Assembly (NCBI GenBank): GCA_900545345.1
Contig: UQYQ01000002.1
Location: 95,117 to 159,116, forward strand
Length of the DNA: 64,000 bases
Reading direction: 5' to 3'
DNA from: an uncultured Ruminococcus sp.
Lineage (GTDB): Bacteria; Bacillota; Clostridia; Oscillospirales; Ruminococcaceae
In this document: piece by piece, positions 9,101-16,875 of the stretch
How the letters are laid out: the number at the start of each line of letters is the position of its first letter
Position numbering within the stretch: position 1 is the stretch's first letter
Made by a program: the position numbers and the translations under genes
The notes under the pieces: model-generated
Database searches by the model: none
The model's input: the letters and a program-made list of their open reading frames with translations, nothing else
Told to the model about the DNA's origin: nothing

Positions 9101-9737
9101 TTCTTTGTGACTCGATTTCAAAAGTATGAATACTTTCAACGGTATCTCCCCACAGTTCGATTCTGTAAGGCAGTGAGGAATGAACAGGAAAAATATCCAC
9201 TATTCCGCCTCTGACGGAAAACTGTGCCTGACCTTCAATCTGTTCACATTCTGTATATCCTGCTGAAACAAGTGATGCAACCAGTTCTTTTAAATTAATG
9301 TCTTCACCGCATTTTATATCAAAAGAATATTTTTCAAGAGCAGACGGAGTAATGGTGCCTTGCATAGCAGCTTCAACAGTTGTAACAATTATTCTCGATA
9401 TGCCCTTTTTTATTTTAGAGAGCGCTTCAATTCTTTTATGCTCATATTCTCTTGAAAAGCTGTCAATATATGCAAAGTTAAAATCTTTAGCAGGGAAAAG
9501 ACAGGCAGATTCTTCATGGGAAAGTGAATTTATATCGTCACAAATGCGTCTGGCTGAGGCTTCTGTATCACAGATAATGCAGCAGGACTTTAACTCACAT
9601 AGAGCTAAAGCCAGCTGTGCTTTATGAATTGATGAAACTCCAGTAAGCAGCAGGGGAGTTTTTTTGTATTCTATTGCTTTTAAAATTTCCTGATAGAAAT
9701 CAAGCTTTTCAGAAATTTCATTAAATATGTTTTTCAT
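6180..9737 (-). CDS. mfd: Transcription-repair coupling factor Mfd
   Basis: 1185 residues, full family length. In order: a UvrB-like N-terminal region, a CarD-like RNA-polymerase interaction domain (GDLVVHSLYGIGKF, about residue 500), a superfamily 2 translocase with Walker A GDVGFGKTE (about 640), DEEQRFGV Walker B and LSATPIPRTL, helicase motifs including RGRVGRS (about 935), and the C-terminal TRCF domain. It dislodges stalled RNA polymerase and recruits UvrA to template-strand lesions. It lies downstream of pth as in many Firmicutes, separated here by a 237-bp hairpin-rich gap. Confidence 0.97.
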   Translation of the reverse strand: MKNIFNEISEKLDFYQEILKAIEYKKTPLLLTGVSSIHKAQLALALCELKSCCIICDTEASARRICDDINSLSHEESACLFPAKDFNFAYIDSFSREYEHKRIEALSKIKKGISRIIVTTVEAAMQGTITPSALEKYSFDIKCGEDINLKELVASLVSAGYTECEQIEGQAQFSVRGGIVDIFPVHSSLPYRIELWGDTVESIHTFEIESQRRLEKMKSFTVSPAVEIIFPSNEFLSEKIKEISKKPRGKKADKIKEKLSADLDAVEAGISLNNLDKYYSLAYDECCSVVDYFKNDLIIISENSNCKEQARSVSSQLSEDIKMLYEDGILFKALDGFYCTYAEILSKSEKSSLLYFSTFMRGGEDLEIKSLINANPLQTSGWSGDIRHLIEELTAYCNQNYCVIVFAGSEKTLPILTNDLRDSKIPAEILNENSEIQHGLVYVTYGSTNGGFEYPDIKCAVITGQKISSPKKKARKKYKKGEEIKNLSDISNGDLVVHSLYGIGKFSGIQKLETGGVTKDYIKINYAGSDILYVPVTQLDLVSRYIGPRDDAKVKLNKLNSLEWQKTRKRVKTAVKDMADELIKLYAKRQLSKGFSFSPDNDWQADFEERFDYQETDDQLRSIDEIKEDMQKPVPMDRLLCGDVGFGKTEVALRACFKCVLDSKQCAILAPTTVLAWQHYQTAVKRFEHFPVKIELLSRFRTPKQQKEIIKDLKRGVIDMVIGTHRLVQKDVEFKNLGLAVIDEEQRFGVAHKERFKEMFSGIDILTLSATPIPRTLNMAMSGIRDMSVIEEPPQDRYPVQTYVIEHNDGVIANAVSKELRRGGQVYYIHNRIETIDRCVSKLQKLLPDAKIGVAHGQISENELSEIWRQLIDKEIDILVCTTLIETGVDVPNVNTLIIEDADRLGLSQLYQLRGRVGRSNRRAFAYFTFRRGKVLTEIASKRLNAIREFTQFGSGFRIAMRDLEIRGAGSILSGKQHGHMEAVGYEMYLRLLNEAIAEQKGEALPSSPEDCLVDVAIDAYIPEKYIKSLSQRIDAYRKIASIQSSEDSNDVLDELSDRYGKPPAAVLGLVNVALMRNTASKLGITEITQRGDSLYFYIKSPTVEQITSIRKVYQNRVQFEDVKKPHIKIQLLQKPKKQKSNELMNEVLNIMNGGINIEDIINKQPQSVNSSKPNKYFKGKPSER

Positions 9738-9781
9738 ATGTTTTTCTTTCTATTTATAGTTTTGATTTATATATAATTTTT

Positions 9782-9930
9782 TAGGAAAATCCCTCTCGTG
9801 CAGGGATTTTCCTCCTTCAAAACAGTTCACTGGACTGTTTTTTAGATTAAACTGTAAAACAGTTTAAGGTTTCACCTGTTTTCCGAGCGTACTCCGTTAA
9901 AAGATTTCGCTGACTGCGGTCAGCGACAAT
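9782..9930. repeat. Hairpin-rich intergenic segment between mfd and pth
   Basis: Four inverted repeats occur in about 145 bp: AGGAAAATCCCT/AGGGATTTTCCT (9783-9813), AAAACAGT/ACTGTTTT (9819-9841), AAACTG/CAGTTT (about 9850-9866) and TCGCTGAC/GTCAGCGA (9907-9926). No ORF is visible. It could be a composite terminator/processing region or a small palindromic element. Confidence 0.6.
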
Positions 9931-9974
9931 GACTCCGCCCTTGACCGAAAACTTTTTCGTGTTAAAGACATAAA

Positions 9975-10601
9975 TCATGAATTATAAAGATTCATAGCTT
10001 TGTCTATATTTCCGCTGACAATAAGTTCAAGTGAGTTTACTGCATTTTCAAAAGCGGGTTCAAGAGCTTTTTTATCATCTTCACTGAATTTAGATAATAC
10101 CCAGTCAGCAAGATTATATTTCGGATTAGGCTTTTTTCCTACGCCGATTTTTATTCTCGGAAAAGCATCGCTTCCGGTGAGGGCAATGATGCTTTTGATA
10201 CCGTTGTGACCTCCGTCAGAACCTTTTCTGCGAATTCTCAGTTTTCCCGGTTCAAGTGAAATATCATCATAGACAACAATAACATTTTCAATAGGTATTT
10301 TATAAAAATTCATAGCCAGGGTAACCGCTTCACCGCTGTTGTTCATATATGTTGCAGGTTTTAGTACAAGACATCTTTTGTCGGAAAGTACGGTTTCACC
10401 GGCTTTGGATTTAAACTTAACACGGTTTATTTCAAAGCTTTTTTTCTCAGAAAGTTTATCCATTACCATAAATCCCGCATTATGTCTTGTTTCATTATAC
10501 TCAATTCCGAAATTTCCAAGACCGACTATAATATATTCAATCTTTCCTTTTACAGAATTTTCTCCGCTTTCTATCTTTTTAAATATGTCCCATATACTCA
10601 T
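9975..10601 (-). CDS. pth: Peptidyl-tRNA hydrolase
   Basis: 208 residues from the ATG at 10601, which has GAGGAG seven nucleotides upstream; an in-frame TTG further out is less likely. It has GLGNFGIEYNETRHNAGF with the catalytic His, VVYDDISLEPGK with the catalytic-centre Asp, and GSDGGHNGIKS. The enzyme recycles peptidyl-tRNA released by stalled ribosomes. Two oddities: about 20 extra N-terminal residues before the usual start, and GLGNFG where most family members have GLGNPG. Confidence 0.95.
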   Translation of the reverse strand: MSIWDIFKKIESGENSVKGKIEYIIVGLGNFGIEYNETRHNAGFMVMDKLSEKKSFEINRVKFKSKAGETVLSDKRCLVLKPATYMNNSGEAVTLAMNFYKIPIENVIVVYDDISLEPGKLRIRRKGSDGGHNGIKSIIALTGSDAFPRIKIGVGKKPNPKYNLADWVLSKFSEDDKKALEPAFENAVNSLELIVSGNIDKAMNLYNS

Positions 10602-10628
10602 AGCTGTTCTCCTCAATATACTGCTTTA

Positions 10629-10657
10629 ACCCCCGTACCTTTTAAGATAGGGGGTTA
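10629..10657 (-). terminator. Terminator-like hairpin between glmU and pth
   Basis: AACCCCC / GGGGGTT stem with an imperfect interior, between the stop of glmU (10730) and the start of pth (10601). It may attenuate read-through from glmU into pth. Confidence 0.5.
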
Positions 10658-10729
10658 AGGTTTTATTTTTAATTGACAATGGAAAATGATATTGAATAAT
10701 AGTAGTTAATTTTCCATATGTGCAGGGGA

Positions 10730-12139
10730 TTACTCTTGATTTTTAGCTTTTTCCCTGGCTATCTTTTCATTTCTGTGTTTAAGCATTCTGTCGGCATAGC
10801 CTTCTTTTATAACACCCTGACCTCTTTCAATTATTAATGCACCGTCAGGAACATCTTTTGTAACAGTCGAACCGGCAGCAGTGTATGCATTGTTTCCGAC
10901 TTTTACAGGGGCAATAAGATTTGTATTACAGCCTATAAATGAATTATCACCGATTGTTGTTCTGAATTTCTTGTCGCCGTTATAGTTTACTGTAACAACA
11001 CCGCAGCCGAAGTTTACATTCTCACCGACATCACTGTCGCCGACATATGTAAGGTGAGCCACAGCTGTGCCTTCACCGATATTGGAGTTTTTAATTTCAA
11101 CAAAGTCGCCGATTTTAGCACCGTTACCGATGTGTGAGTTAGGACGAAGCTGAACCCATGGTCCGATAGTAACTCCGTTGCCTATTGTGCTTTGGTTAGC
11201 AACGACATTATTGAGTTTGGTATCCCTTCCGACTTTTGTATCATTCAGATAAGTATTAGGGCCGATTTCGCAGCCGTTTCCGATTTCGGTGTTTCCTTTT
11301 AAAATTACACCTGAATGAATAACTGTTCCGATACCTATTTTAACAGTATTAGAAATACTTACGCCGTCTGTGCATGTGAATTCGATTCCATTATCTAAAT
11401 GCTTGTTTATTATCTGTTCTCTCGCAACATCATTGAGATGCAGAAGACCTCTTCGGTCATTTGCACCGAGAGAAACATTGTCATTTTCCGAAATATATGC
11501 ATCTGCTGATTTCCCGTTTTTAATAAGAAGCGATATGCAGTCAGTGAGATAGTATTCACCCTGTGCATTATCAGGTTTTATATTGAATAAAACATCGAGA
11601 AGGTCGTTAGTTTTAAACCAAAAACAGCCTGAATTTATTTCTTTTATCTTTCTCTGTTCGTCCGTGCAGTCTTTTTCTTCAACTATTCCCGAAATGCCGT
11701 TTTCGGTTCTGATAATTCTTCCGTATCCCTTTGGATTATCAATAACGGAAGTTACAACAGTGACTGACAAGTTTTTTTCCTCATGAAGCTTTAATGCGTT
11801 TTTGATGGTTGCTTTATCAATAAAAGGTGCATCGCCGCAGAGAATAAGAGTATTGCCGTCTGAATGTTCACGAAGAAAGTTCACTGCCTGCATAACTGCA
11901 TGACCGGTTCCCAGTCTGTCAGCCTGAAGAGCGGTTTTGTATTTTCCGTTTAAAAAGCTGTCTATATATTCTCCGGCAAATCCTTTTACTATACAAATGT
12001 CTTTAAGTTCAGCACTTTCACAAGCTTCTATAACCCATTGAAGCATTGGTTTACCCAACACTTCACATAGTGCTTTAGGCATATCGGTTTTCATTCGTTT
12101 GCCCTGACCGCCGGCAAGAATAACAACGGAATTTTTCAT
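10730..12139 (-). CDS. glmU: Bifunctional GlmU (UDP-GlcNAc synthesis)
   Basis: 469 residues from ATG 12139, chosen over an upstream in-frame ATG because GGGGA sits 7 nt before it and the family starts right before the nucleotide-binding loop. The N-terminal uridylyltransferase has ILAGGQGKRM and GDAPF; the C-terminal acetyltransferase is a left-handed beta-helix of hexapeptide repeats with FVEIKNS, AHLTYVGD and the catalytic-region VNYNG. It makes UDP-GlcNAc for peptidoglycan and teichoic acids, so it supplies the wall-polymer genes later in the window. Confidence 0.96.
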   Translation of the reverse strand: MKNSVVILAGGQGKRMKTDMPKALCEVLGKPMLQWVIEACESAELKDICIVKGFAGEYIDSFLNGKYKTALQADRLGTGHAVMQAVNFLREHSDGNTLILCGDAPFIDKATIKNALKLHEEKNLSVTVVTSVIDNPKGYGRIIRTENGISGIVEEKDCTDEQRKIKEINSGCFWFKTNDLLDVLFNIKPDNAQGEYYLTDCISLLIKNGKSADAYISENDNVSLGANDRRGLLHLNDVAREQIINKHLDNGIEFTCTDGVSISNTVKIGIGTVIHSGVILKGNTEIGNGCEIGPNTYLNDTKVGRDTKLNNVVANQSTIGNGVTIGPWVQLRPNSHIGNGAKIGDFVEIKNSNIGEGTAVAHLTYVGDSDVGENVNFGCGVVTVNYNGDKKFRTTIGDNSFIGCNTNLIAPVKVGNNAYTAAGSTVTKDVPDGALIIERGQGVIKEGYADRMLKHRNEKIAREKAKNQE

Positions 12140-12314
12140 ATATTTGTGTCCCCATTTCATAATCATTTATATTTTAATTATACTATATATTTTTGTCGTT
12201 TACAACACCATTTTTGCCATTTTTATATATATGTTACAAAAAAGCGTATAAAAAACTTCCTCGATTTTTCAAACAAATTTCCAAAAAGGGCTAGTAATTT
12301 AAAAAGAAATCTGT

Positions 12315-12320
12315 TATAAT
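12315..12320 (+). promoter_or_regulatory. ppdK promoter -10 element
   Basis: TGTTATAAT is an extended -10 (TGn then TATAAT at 12315-12320). No good -35 is visible at the expected place. The resulting ppdK leader would be about 75 nt. Confidence 0.55.
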
Positions 12321-12399
12321 CAATGTATGTCCGCAGGTTCGGCAGAAATGTTTGGCCTGATTCGGAAGAATTATAAATTTTTTATGGAGGTAGATACCA

Positions 12400-15033
12400 A
12401 TGAGCAAAAAATGGGTTTATTTGTTCTCAGAGGGCGATGCTACTATGAGAGAACTTCTCGGCGGTAAGGGTGCTAACCTTGCTGAGATGACAAAACTCGG
12501 ACTTCCTGTTCCACAGGGCTTTACTATTTCAACTGAGGCTTGTACTCAATACTATGAGGACGGCAAACAGATTAATGATGAAATTCAGGCTCAGATTATG
12601 GAGTATATCGGAAAGATGGAGGAGATTACCGGAAAGAAATTCGGCGATAATGAAAATCCTCTGTTAGTTTCAGTTCGTTCAGGTGCTCGTGCTTCAATGC
12701 CGGGTATGATGGATACAATCCTAAACCTAGGTCTTAACGAAAAGGTTGTTGAGGTTATGGCTAACAAGTCAGGCAATCCTCGTTGGGCTTGGGACTGCTA
12801 CAGAAGATTCATTCAGATGTATTCTGATGTAGTTATGGAAGTCGGTAAGAAATATTTTGAAGAGCTTATCGATGAAATGAAAGCTAAAAAGGGCGTTACT
12901 CAGGACGTTGAGTTAACTGCTGATGATTTAAAAGAGCTTGCTTCACAGTTTAAGGCAGAGTACAAATCAAAAATCGGTGCAGAGTTCCCAACTGACCCGG
13001 TTGAGCAGCTTATGGGTGCTGTTAAAGCCGTATTCCGTTCATGGGATAACCCTCGTGCCAATGTATACCGCCGTGACAATGATATTCCTTATTCATGGGG
13101 TACTGCTGTAAATGTTCAGATGATGGCATTCGGTAACATGGGTGATGACTGCGGTACAGGTGTTGCATTTACCCGTGACCCTGCAACAGGTGCTAAGGGA
13201 CTATTCGGTGAGTTCTTGACAAATGCACAGGGTGAAGACGTTGTTGCCGGTGTTCGTACACCTATGCACATCTCAGAGATGGAGCAAAAGTTCCCTGAAG
13301 CTTTCAAACAGTTTAACGATGTATGTAAGAGACTTGAAGACCACTATAAAGATATGCAGGATATGGAGTTCACTGTTGAGCACGGAAAGCTGTTCATGCT
13401 TCAGACAAGAAACGGAAAGAGAACTGCTCAGGCTGCATTAAAGATTGCCTGTGACCTTGTTGACGAGGGAATGAGAACAGAAAAAGAAGCAGTTGCTATG
13501 ATTGACCCTAGAAACTTAGATACTCTGCTTCACCCTCAGTTTGATGCTAAGGCTCTTAAAGAAGCTACACCAATGGGCAAAGGTCTTGGTGCTTCACCTG
13601 GAGCTGCTTGCGGTAAGATTGTATTTACAGCAGAAGACGCTGAAGAGTGGAATGCTAAGGGCGAAAAGGTTGTTCTTGTTCGTTTAGAAACTTCACCTGA
13701 GGATATCACAGGTATGAAGGCTTCACAGGGTATTCTGACAGTTCGCGGAGGTATGACATCACACGCTGCCGTTGTTGCTCGTGGTATGGGTACTTGCTGT
13801 GTATCAGGATGTTCTGATATTAACATGGACGAAGAAAACAAGAAGTTCACACTTGCAGGTAAGACATTTAGTGAAGGTGATTATATTTCAATCGACGGCT
13901 CAACAGGTAATATCTATGACGGTATTATTCCGACTGTTGACGCTACAATCGCCGGTGAGTTCGGCAGAATTATGAGCTGGGCTGACAAGTACAGACAGTT
14001 AAAGGTTAGAACAAATGCCGATACTCCTGCTGACGCTAAGAAAGCCAGAGAGCTTGGTGCTGAAGGTATCGGACTTTGCCGTACAGAGCACATGTTCTTT
14101 GAGGCTGACAGAATCGCAGCATTCAGAGAGATGATTTGCTCAGATACTGTTGAAGAAAGAGAAGCTGCACTTGCTAAGATTCTTCCTATGCAGCAGGCTG
14201 ACTTCGAGGCTCTTTATGAGGCACTTGAGGGCAACCCTGTAACAATCAGATTCTTAGACCCGCCTCTACACGAATTCGTTCCTACAGAGGAAGCTGACAT
14301 TGAAGCTTTGGCTAAAGCACAGGGCAAGAGCGTTGAAGAAATCAAAGCTATTATTGCTTCACTTCACGAATTCAACCCAATGATGGGTCACCGTGGATGC
14401 CGTCTTGCTGTAACTTATCCTGAAATTGCTAAGATGCAGACAAGTGCTGTTATCCGTGCTGCTATCAATGTTAAAAAGGCTCACCCTGACTGGACAATTG
14501 TTCCTGAGATTATGATTCCGCTTGTTGGCGATATCAAAGAGCTTAAGGTTGTTAAGAAGATGGTTGTTGAAACTGCTGACGCTGAAATTGCTAATGCAGG
14601 TGCTGACCTTAAATACGAAGTCGGTACAATGATTGAAATCCCAAGAGCAGCTCTGACTGCTGATGAGATTGCCGGTGAAGCTGACTTCTTCTGCTTCGGT
14701 ACTAACGACCTGACACAGATGACATTCGGTTTCTCAAGAGATGACGCAGGTAAGTTCTTAGACGCTTACTATGACGCTAAAATCTTTGAGTCAGATCCAT
14801 TTGCAAGACTTGACCAGACAGGTGTTGGTAAATTAATGGATATGGCTATCAAGCTAGGTAAGCCTGTTAATCCAAATCTTCATATCGGTATCTGCGGAGA
14901 GCACGGCGGAGACCCTACATCAGTTGAGTTCTGTCACAATATCGGACTAAACTATGTTTCATGTTCACCATTCCGTGTTCCTATTGCAAGACTTGCTGCT
15001 GCACAGGCTGCAATTGCAAACCCTAGAAAGTAA
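12400..15033 (+). CDS. ppdK: Pyruvate, phosphate dikinase
   Basis: 877 residues, full length. An N-terminal ATP-grasp domain (KKWVYLFSEG..., RSGARASMPGMMDTILN) is followed by the swivelling phosphohistidine domain with GGMTSHAAVVARGMG (His about 455) and the C-terminal PEP/pyruvate TIM barrel with the GICGEHGGDP cysteine near 835. It interconverts pyruvate + ATP + Pi and PEP + AMP + PPi in PPi-linked central metabolism. The ribosome site is TGGAGG. Codon use is noticeably more uniform than in its neighbours, as expected for a highly expressed gene. A strong terminator follows. Confidence 0.97.
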   Translation: MSKKWVYLFSEGDATMRELLGGKGANLAEMTKLGLPVPQGFTISTEACTQYYEDGKQINDEIQAQIMEYIGKMEEITGKKFGDNENPLLVSVRSGARASMPGMMDTILNLGLNEKVVEVMANKSGNPRWAWDCYRRFIQMYSDVVMEVGKKYFEELIDEMKAKKGVTQDVELTADDLKELASQFKAEYKSKIGAEFPTDPVEQLMGAVKAVFRSWDNPRANVYRRDNDIPYSWGTAVNVQMMAFGNMGDDCGTGVAFTRDPATGAKGLFGEFLTNAQGEDVVAGVRTPMHISEMEQKFPEAFKQFNDVCKRLEDHYKDMQDMEFTVEHGKLFMLQTRNGKRTAQAALKIACDLVDEGMRTEKEAVAMIDPRNLDTLLHPQFDAKALKEATPMGKGLGASPGAACGKIVFTAEDAEEWNAKGEKVVLVRLETSPEDITGMKASQGILTVRGGMTSHAAVVARGMGTCCVSGCSDINMDEENKKFTLAGKTFSEGDYISIDGSTGNIYDGIIPTVDATIAGEFGRIMSWADKYRQLKVRTNADTPADAKKARELGAEGIGLCRTEHMFFEADRIAAFREMICSDTVEEREAALAKILPMQQADFEALYEALEGNPVTIRFLDPPLHEFVPTEEADIEALAKAQGKSVEEIKAIIASLHEFNPMMGHRGCRLAVTYPEIAKMQTSAVIRAAINVKKAHPDWTIVPEIMIPLVGDIKELKVVKKMVVETADAEIANAGADLKYEVGTMIEIPRAALTADEIAGEADFFCFGTNDLTQMTFGFSRDDAGKFLDAYYDAKIFESDPFARLDQTGVGKLMDMAIKLGKPVNPNLHIGICGEHGGDPTSVEFCHNIGLNYVSCSPFRVPIARLAAAQAAIANPRK

Positions 15034-15058
15034 TTTAGTATTACTGTATATAACATTA

Positions 15059-15090
15059 AAAGCGTTCAGAATTTTCTGAACGCTTTTTTG
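15059..15090 (+). terminator. ppdK terminator
   Basis: AAGCGTTCAGAA / TTCTGAACGCTT stem followed by TTTTTGTG. Confidence 0.92.
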
Positions 15091-15115
15091 TGTTGTTCTT
15101 TATTTTATCAATAAA

Positions 15116-15143
15116 GAACTCCTGAACATTTTGCTCAGGAGTC
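15116..15143 (-). terminator. Terminator downstream of the 6S-like RNA
   Basis: ACTCCTGA / TCAGGAGT stem followed on the minus strand by TCTTTATT. Confidence 0.65.
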
Positions 15144-15144
15144 T

Positions 15145-15354
15145 GCGATTTTAAGTATATCCGCCTTGCCGTCGCACAGTGAATAAAACCCGCACTCGTG
15201 CAGGTGGGTAACGGCCTGACAGCCTCACGCTCCCTTCGTCCGATAAAAAATCGGGAGGTCTGCAATCCTCAGCCAGAGCTTAGTTCCCTTATTCAATGTG
15301 TTGGATTATAAAACTGTGCTTGTTCGCACAAGGCAGAAAATTAAATTTTGTTTC
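15145..15354 (-). ncRNA. ssrS: 6S RNA-like regulatory RNA
   Basis: The minus strand folds into one long bulged rod. GCCTTG and GCACAG at the 5' side pair with CTGTGC and CAAGGC at the 3' side, GAATAA pairs with TTATTC, and conserved-looking blocks ACCCACCTGC, GCGGGTTTTATTC and GCGACGGCAAGG occur near the 3' end. This is the closing-stem and 3' signature of bacterial 6S RNA, which binds the housekeeping RNA polymerase. TATACT (15367-15362) lies just upstream. The ends are estimates. I am fairly but not fully sure of the family. Confidence 0.75.
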
Positions 15355-15439
15355 AATAGTTAGTATAACACGAAACAAATAAAATTCAAGCGGAAATTTT
15401 AAACTTGAATTTTAGCAAAAACAAGAAAATATATCAGTA

Positions 15440-15805
15440 TTAGTCAGTTAAGTCAACCTCACCGTTTTCAAGGTCAACTCTGTCGCTTCCTTCAATTTCG
15501 ATTGTTTCATCATCTTCTTCAAATAGTTCGGCAAAACGGTCCATAAATAAATTGCCGAGTGTATCAAAGAGATCATCATCATCAACGGAAATCAAAACTT
15601 CTTCATCGTTTTCATATGTTGATTTCAAAATAACAACTTCACCGTTATCAGCGAGTATTGCCTCAGCATCTTCTAAATAAGGCGTAAGAGCATAATAAGT
15701 ATCACCTTCATATTCAAGTGAATCTAAAAGCTCAAACATTTGCTCTTTTCCGTCTTCATCAACAAGAGTATATAAGTCAGGTTGCATATCCATTTCTTCG
15801 TTCAT
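15440..15805 (-). CDS. DUF1292 family protein
   Basis: 121 residues from ATG 15805, preceded by AGGAGGATTAATT; a longer in-frame start lacks this. It is highly acidic, with YTLVDEDGKEQMFELLDSLEYEGDTYY matching the DUF1292 (YrzB-like) pattern and a Glu/Asp-rich tail. Function is unknown; family members are small cytosolic proteins often near alaS/ruvX. A TTGACA-17-TATAAT promoter (15939-15911) and a 5'UTR hairpin (GTTGTGGTG/CACCATAAC, about 15869-15905) precede it. Confidence 0.85.
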   Translation of the reverse strand: MNEEMDMQPDLYTLVDEDGKEQMFELLDSLEYEGDTYYALTPYLEDAEAILADNGEVVILKSTYENDEEVLISVDDDDLFDTLGNLFMDRFAELFEEDDETIEIEGSDRVDLENGEVDLTD

Positions 15806-15910
15806 AATTAATCCTCCTAAATCTTTAGACATAATATTGTGTATTAATTCTCAATTAATAAAAAAGTTATGGTGCTGATAAAGAACAGATTTAATCACCA
15901 CAACATTTAT

Positions 15911-15939
15911 ATTATAATATACCAAAAGTTAATTGTCAA
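15911..15939 (-). promoter_or_regulatory. Promoter of the DUF1292 gene
   Basis: TTGACA (15939-15934), 17 nt, TATAAT (15916-15911) on the minus strand. Confidence 0.85.
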
Positions 15940-15997
15940 GCAGATTATGTAAAAGTAAAATTAAATAAAAAAATTATAAAAATGTTGAAAAAAACTA

Positions 15998-16026
15998 TTG
16001 ACAATGTATAATAAGTGTGTTATATT
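15998..16026 (+). promoter_or_regulatory. Promoter of the large structured RNA
   Basis: TTGACA (15998-16003), exactly 17 nt, TATATT (16021-16026). It drives rightward transcription into a region with no long ORF. Confidence 0.85.
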
Positions 16027-16032
16027 ATAGTT

Positions 16033-16658
16033 GAAGATAAGGAAAGGATAAAGAAATAAAAAATACATTTCGTTATTCAGCTTTACTTCACAAATTCTAA
16101 TTAAGGAGTATAGGTCCAATGAACTTTTAAGTTTGAGAGTTAAGTGAACGATTCCTAATGTTCACGGCCGAAATCGGTTAGAATTTAAAAACTGGAAAGG
16201 GTGTGATAGGAATGTTAAAAAGAGTAAGCAAAGCCTATCAAAACCGATTGCTGGAAATTTAAAAAGAAAGAGGCGAGTCCAATGGCATCAGAAGAATCAT
16301 CAATGATAACGAGCTTAAAAATTGGCTCGGCTGCCATATAAAAGAATCAAAACTCAGATTATAGATTACTGATATAGATTAAACTATTTAGTTGAAATAG
16401 ACGCCGCTGATTTTTGAGCATCATTGATAGAAGAAGTAACAAGTATCAATGGAGGTAAATGTTTTCAAATAGTAACTTATTGATTAATTAAAAGCTTAAC
16501 GGATGCAGTGTTAAGACTAAATGATTTGAAGTGTTAATAAAGTTCGGAATAGTGAATCCGAATGTTCAGACAGATTTTAAATGTGATTTAGATTAGTTTG
16601 TTAGTAAAATTTAATATTGAAAGTAAGACCGATACATTTTCTGTGTATCGGTCTTTTA
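16033..16658 (+). ncRNA. Large structured non-coding RNA, about 626 nt, family not recognised
   Basis: The transcript is bounded by a consensus promoter and an intrinsic terminator, and no ORF over 20 codons with a good ribosome site occurs inside. Many helices can be drawn: AAATTCTAA (16092-16100)/TTAGAATTT (16178-16186) enclosing GTGAAC/GTTCAC (16144-16165); TGATAGG (16204)/CCTATCA (16234); GAGTCCAAT (16275)/ATTGGCTC (16321); CATTGATA (16422)/TATCAATG (16444); CTTAAC (16495)/GTTAAG (16510); TTCGGA (16543)/TCCGAA (16557). AATCGGTT (16172) can also pair with AACCGATT (16242). Size and complexity recall OLE, ROOL or GOLLD, but I cannot match it to any of them. It is not tmRNA. Confidence 0.7.
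16626..16658 (+). terminator. Terminator of the large structured RNA
   Basis: AGACCGATAC / GTATCGGTCT perfect 10-bp stem (16626-16635, 16645-16654) followed by TTTTAT. Confidence 0.92.
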
Positions 16659-16815
16659 TATATAAATTGTCACAATTTGATGTTTTGTGGAATATAATAT
16701 TTTATCAGTGCATTTAAAAACAGCTATATGCAAAAAGTGGCATGAGCATATTGTTTCTGCTTATGTCCATAGGGGAGCTTTTAGCATGGCGTTTTAGGAT
16801 GTTCTGTAAAATAAT

Positions 16816-16850
16816 GCGGGTGCACTTTTGTGGTACACCCGCTTTGATTT
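16816..16850 (-). terminator. Terminator downstream of the LCP gene
   Basis: GCGGGTG / CACCCGC stem between the 3' end of the LCP gene and the structured RNA; it could serve both directions. The stretch 16659-16815 to its left holds no ORF or RNA family that I recognise. Confidence 0.65.
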
Positions 16851-16875
16851 ATTAAAACAAAATATATTGTATGAT

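Noticed and set aside
13536..13850. 104-codon minus-strand ORF within ppdK
   Set aside because: Antisense shadow of a strongly biased, highly expressed gene; it has no ribosome site and no domain.
15056..15265. 69-codon minus-strand ORF
   Set aside because: It lies across the ppdK terminator and the 6S-like RNA on the same strand, has no good ribosome site and no recognisable domain. The RNA explains the sequence better.
16212..16342. Short ORFs of 16 and 19 codons inside the large RNA
   Set aside because: They have weak or badly spaced ribosome sites and overlap the helices drawn. They are too short to argue for translation without data.
16033..16658. tmRNA as the identity of the large RNA
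   Set aside because: There is no tRNA-like 3' end, no T-loop sequence before a CCA, and the length is almost twice that of tmRNA.
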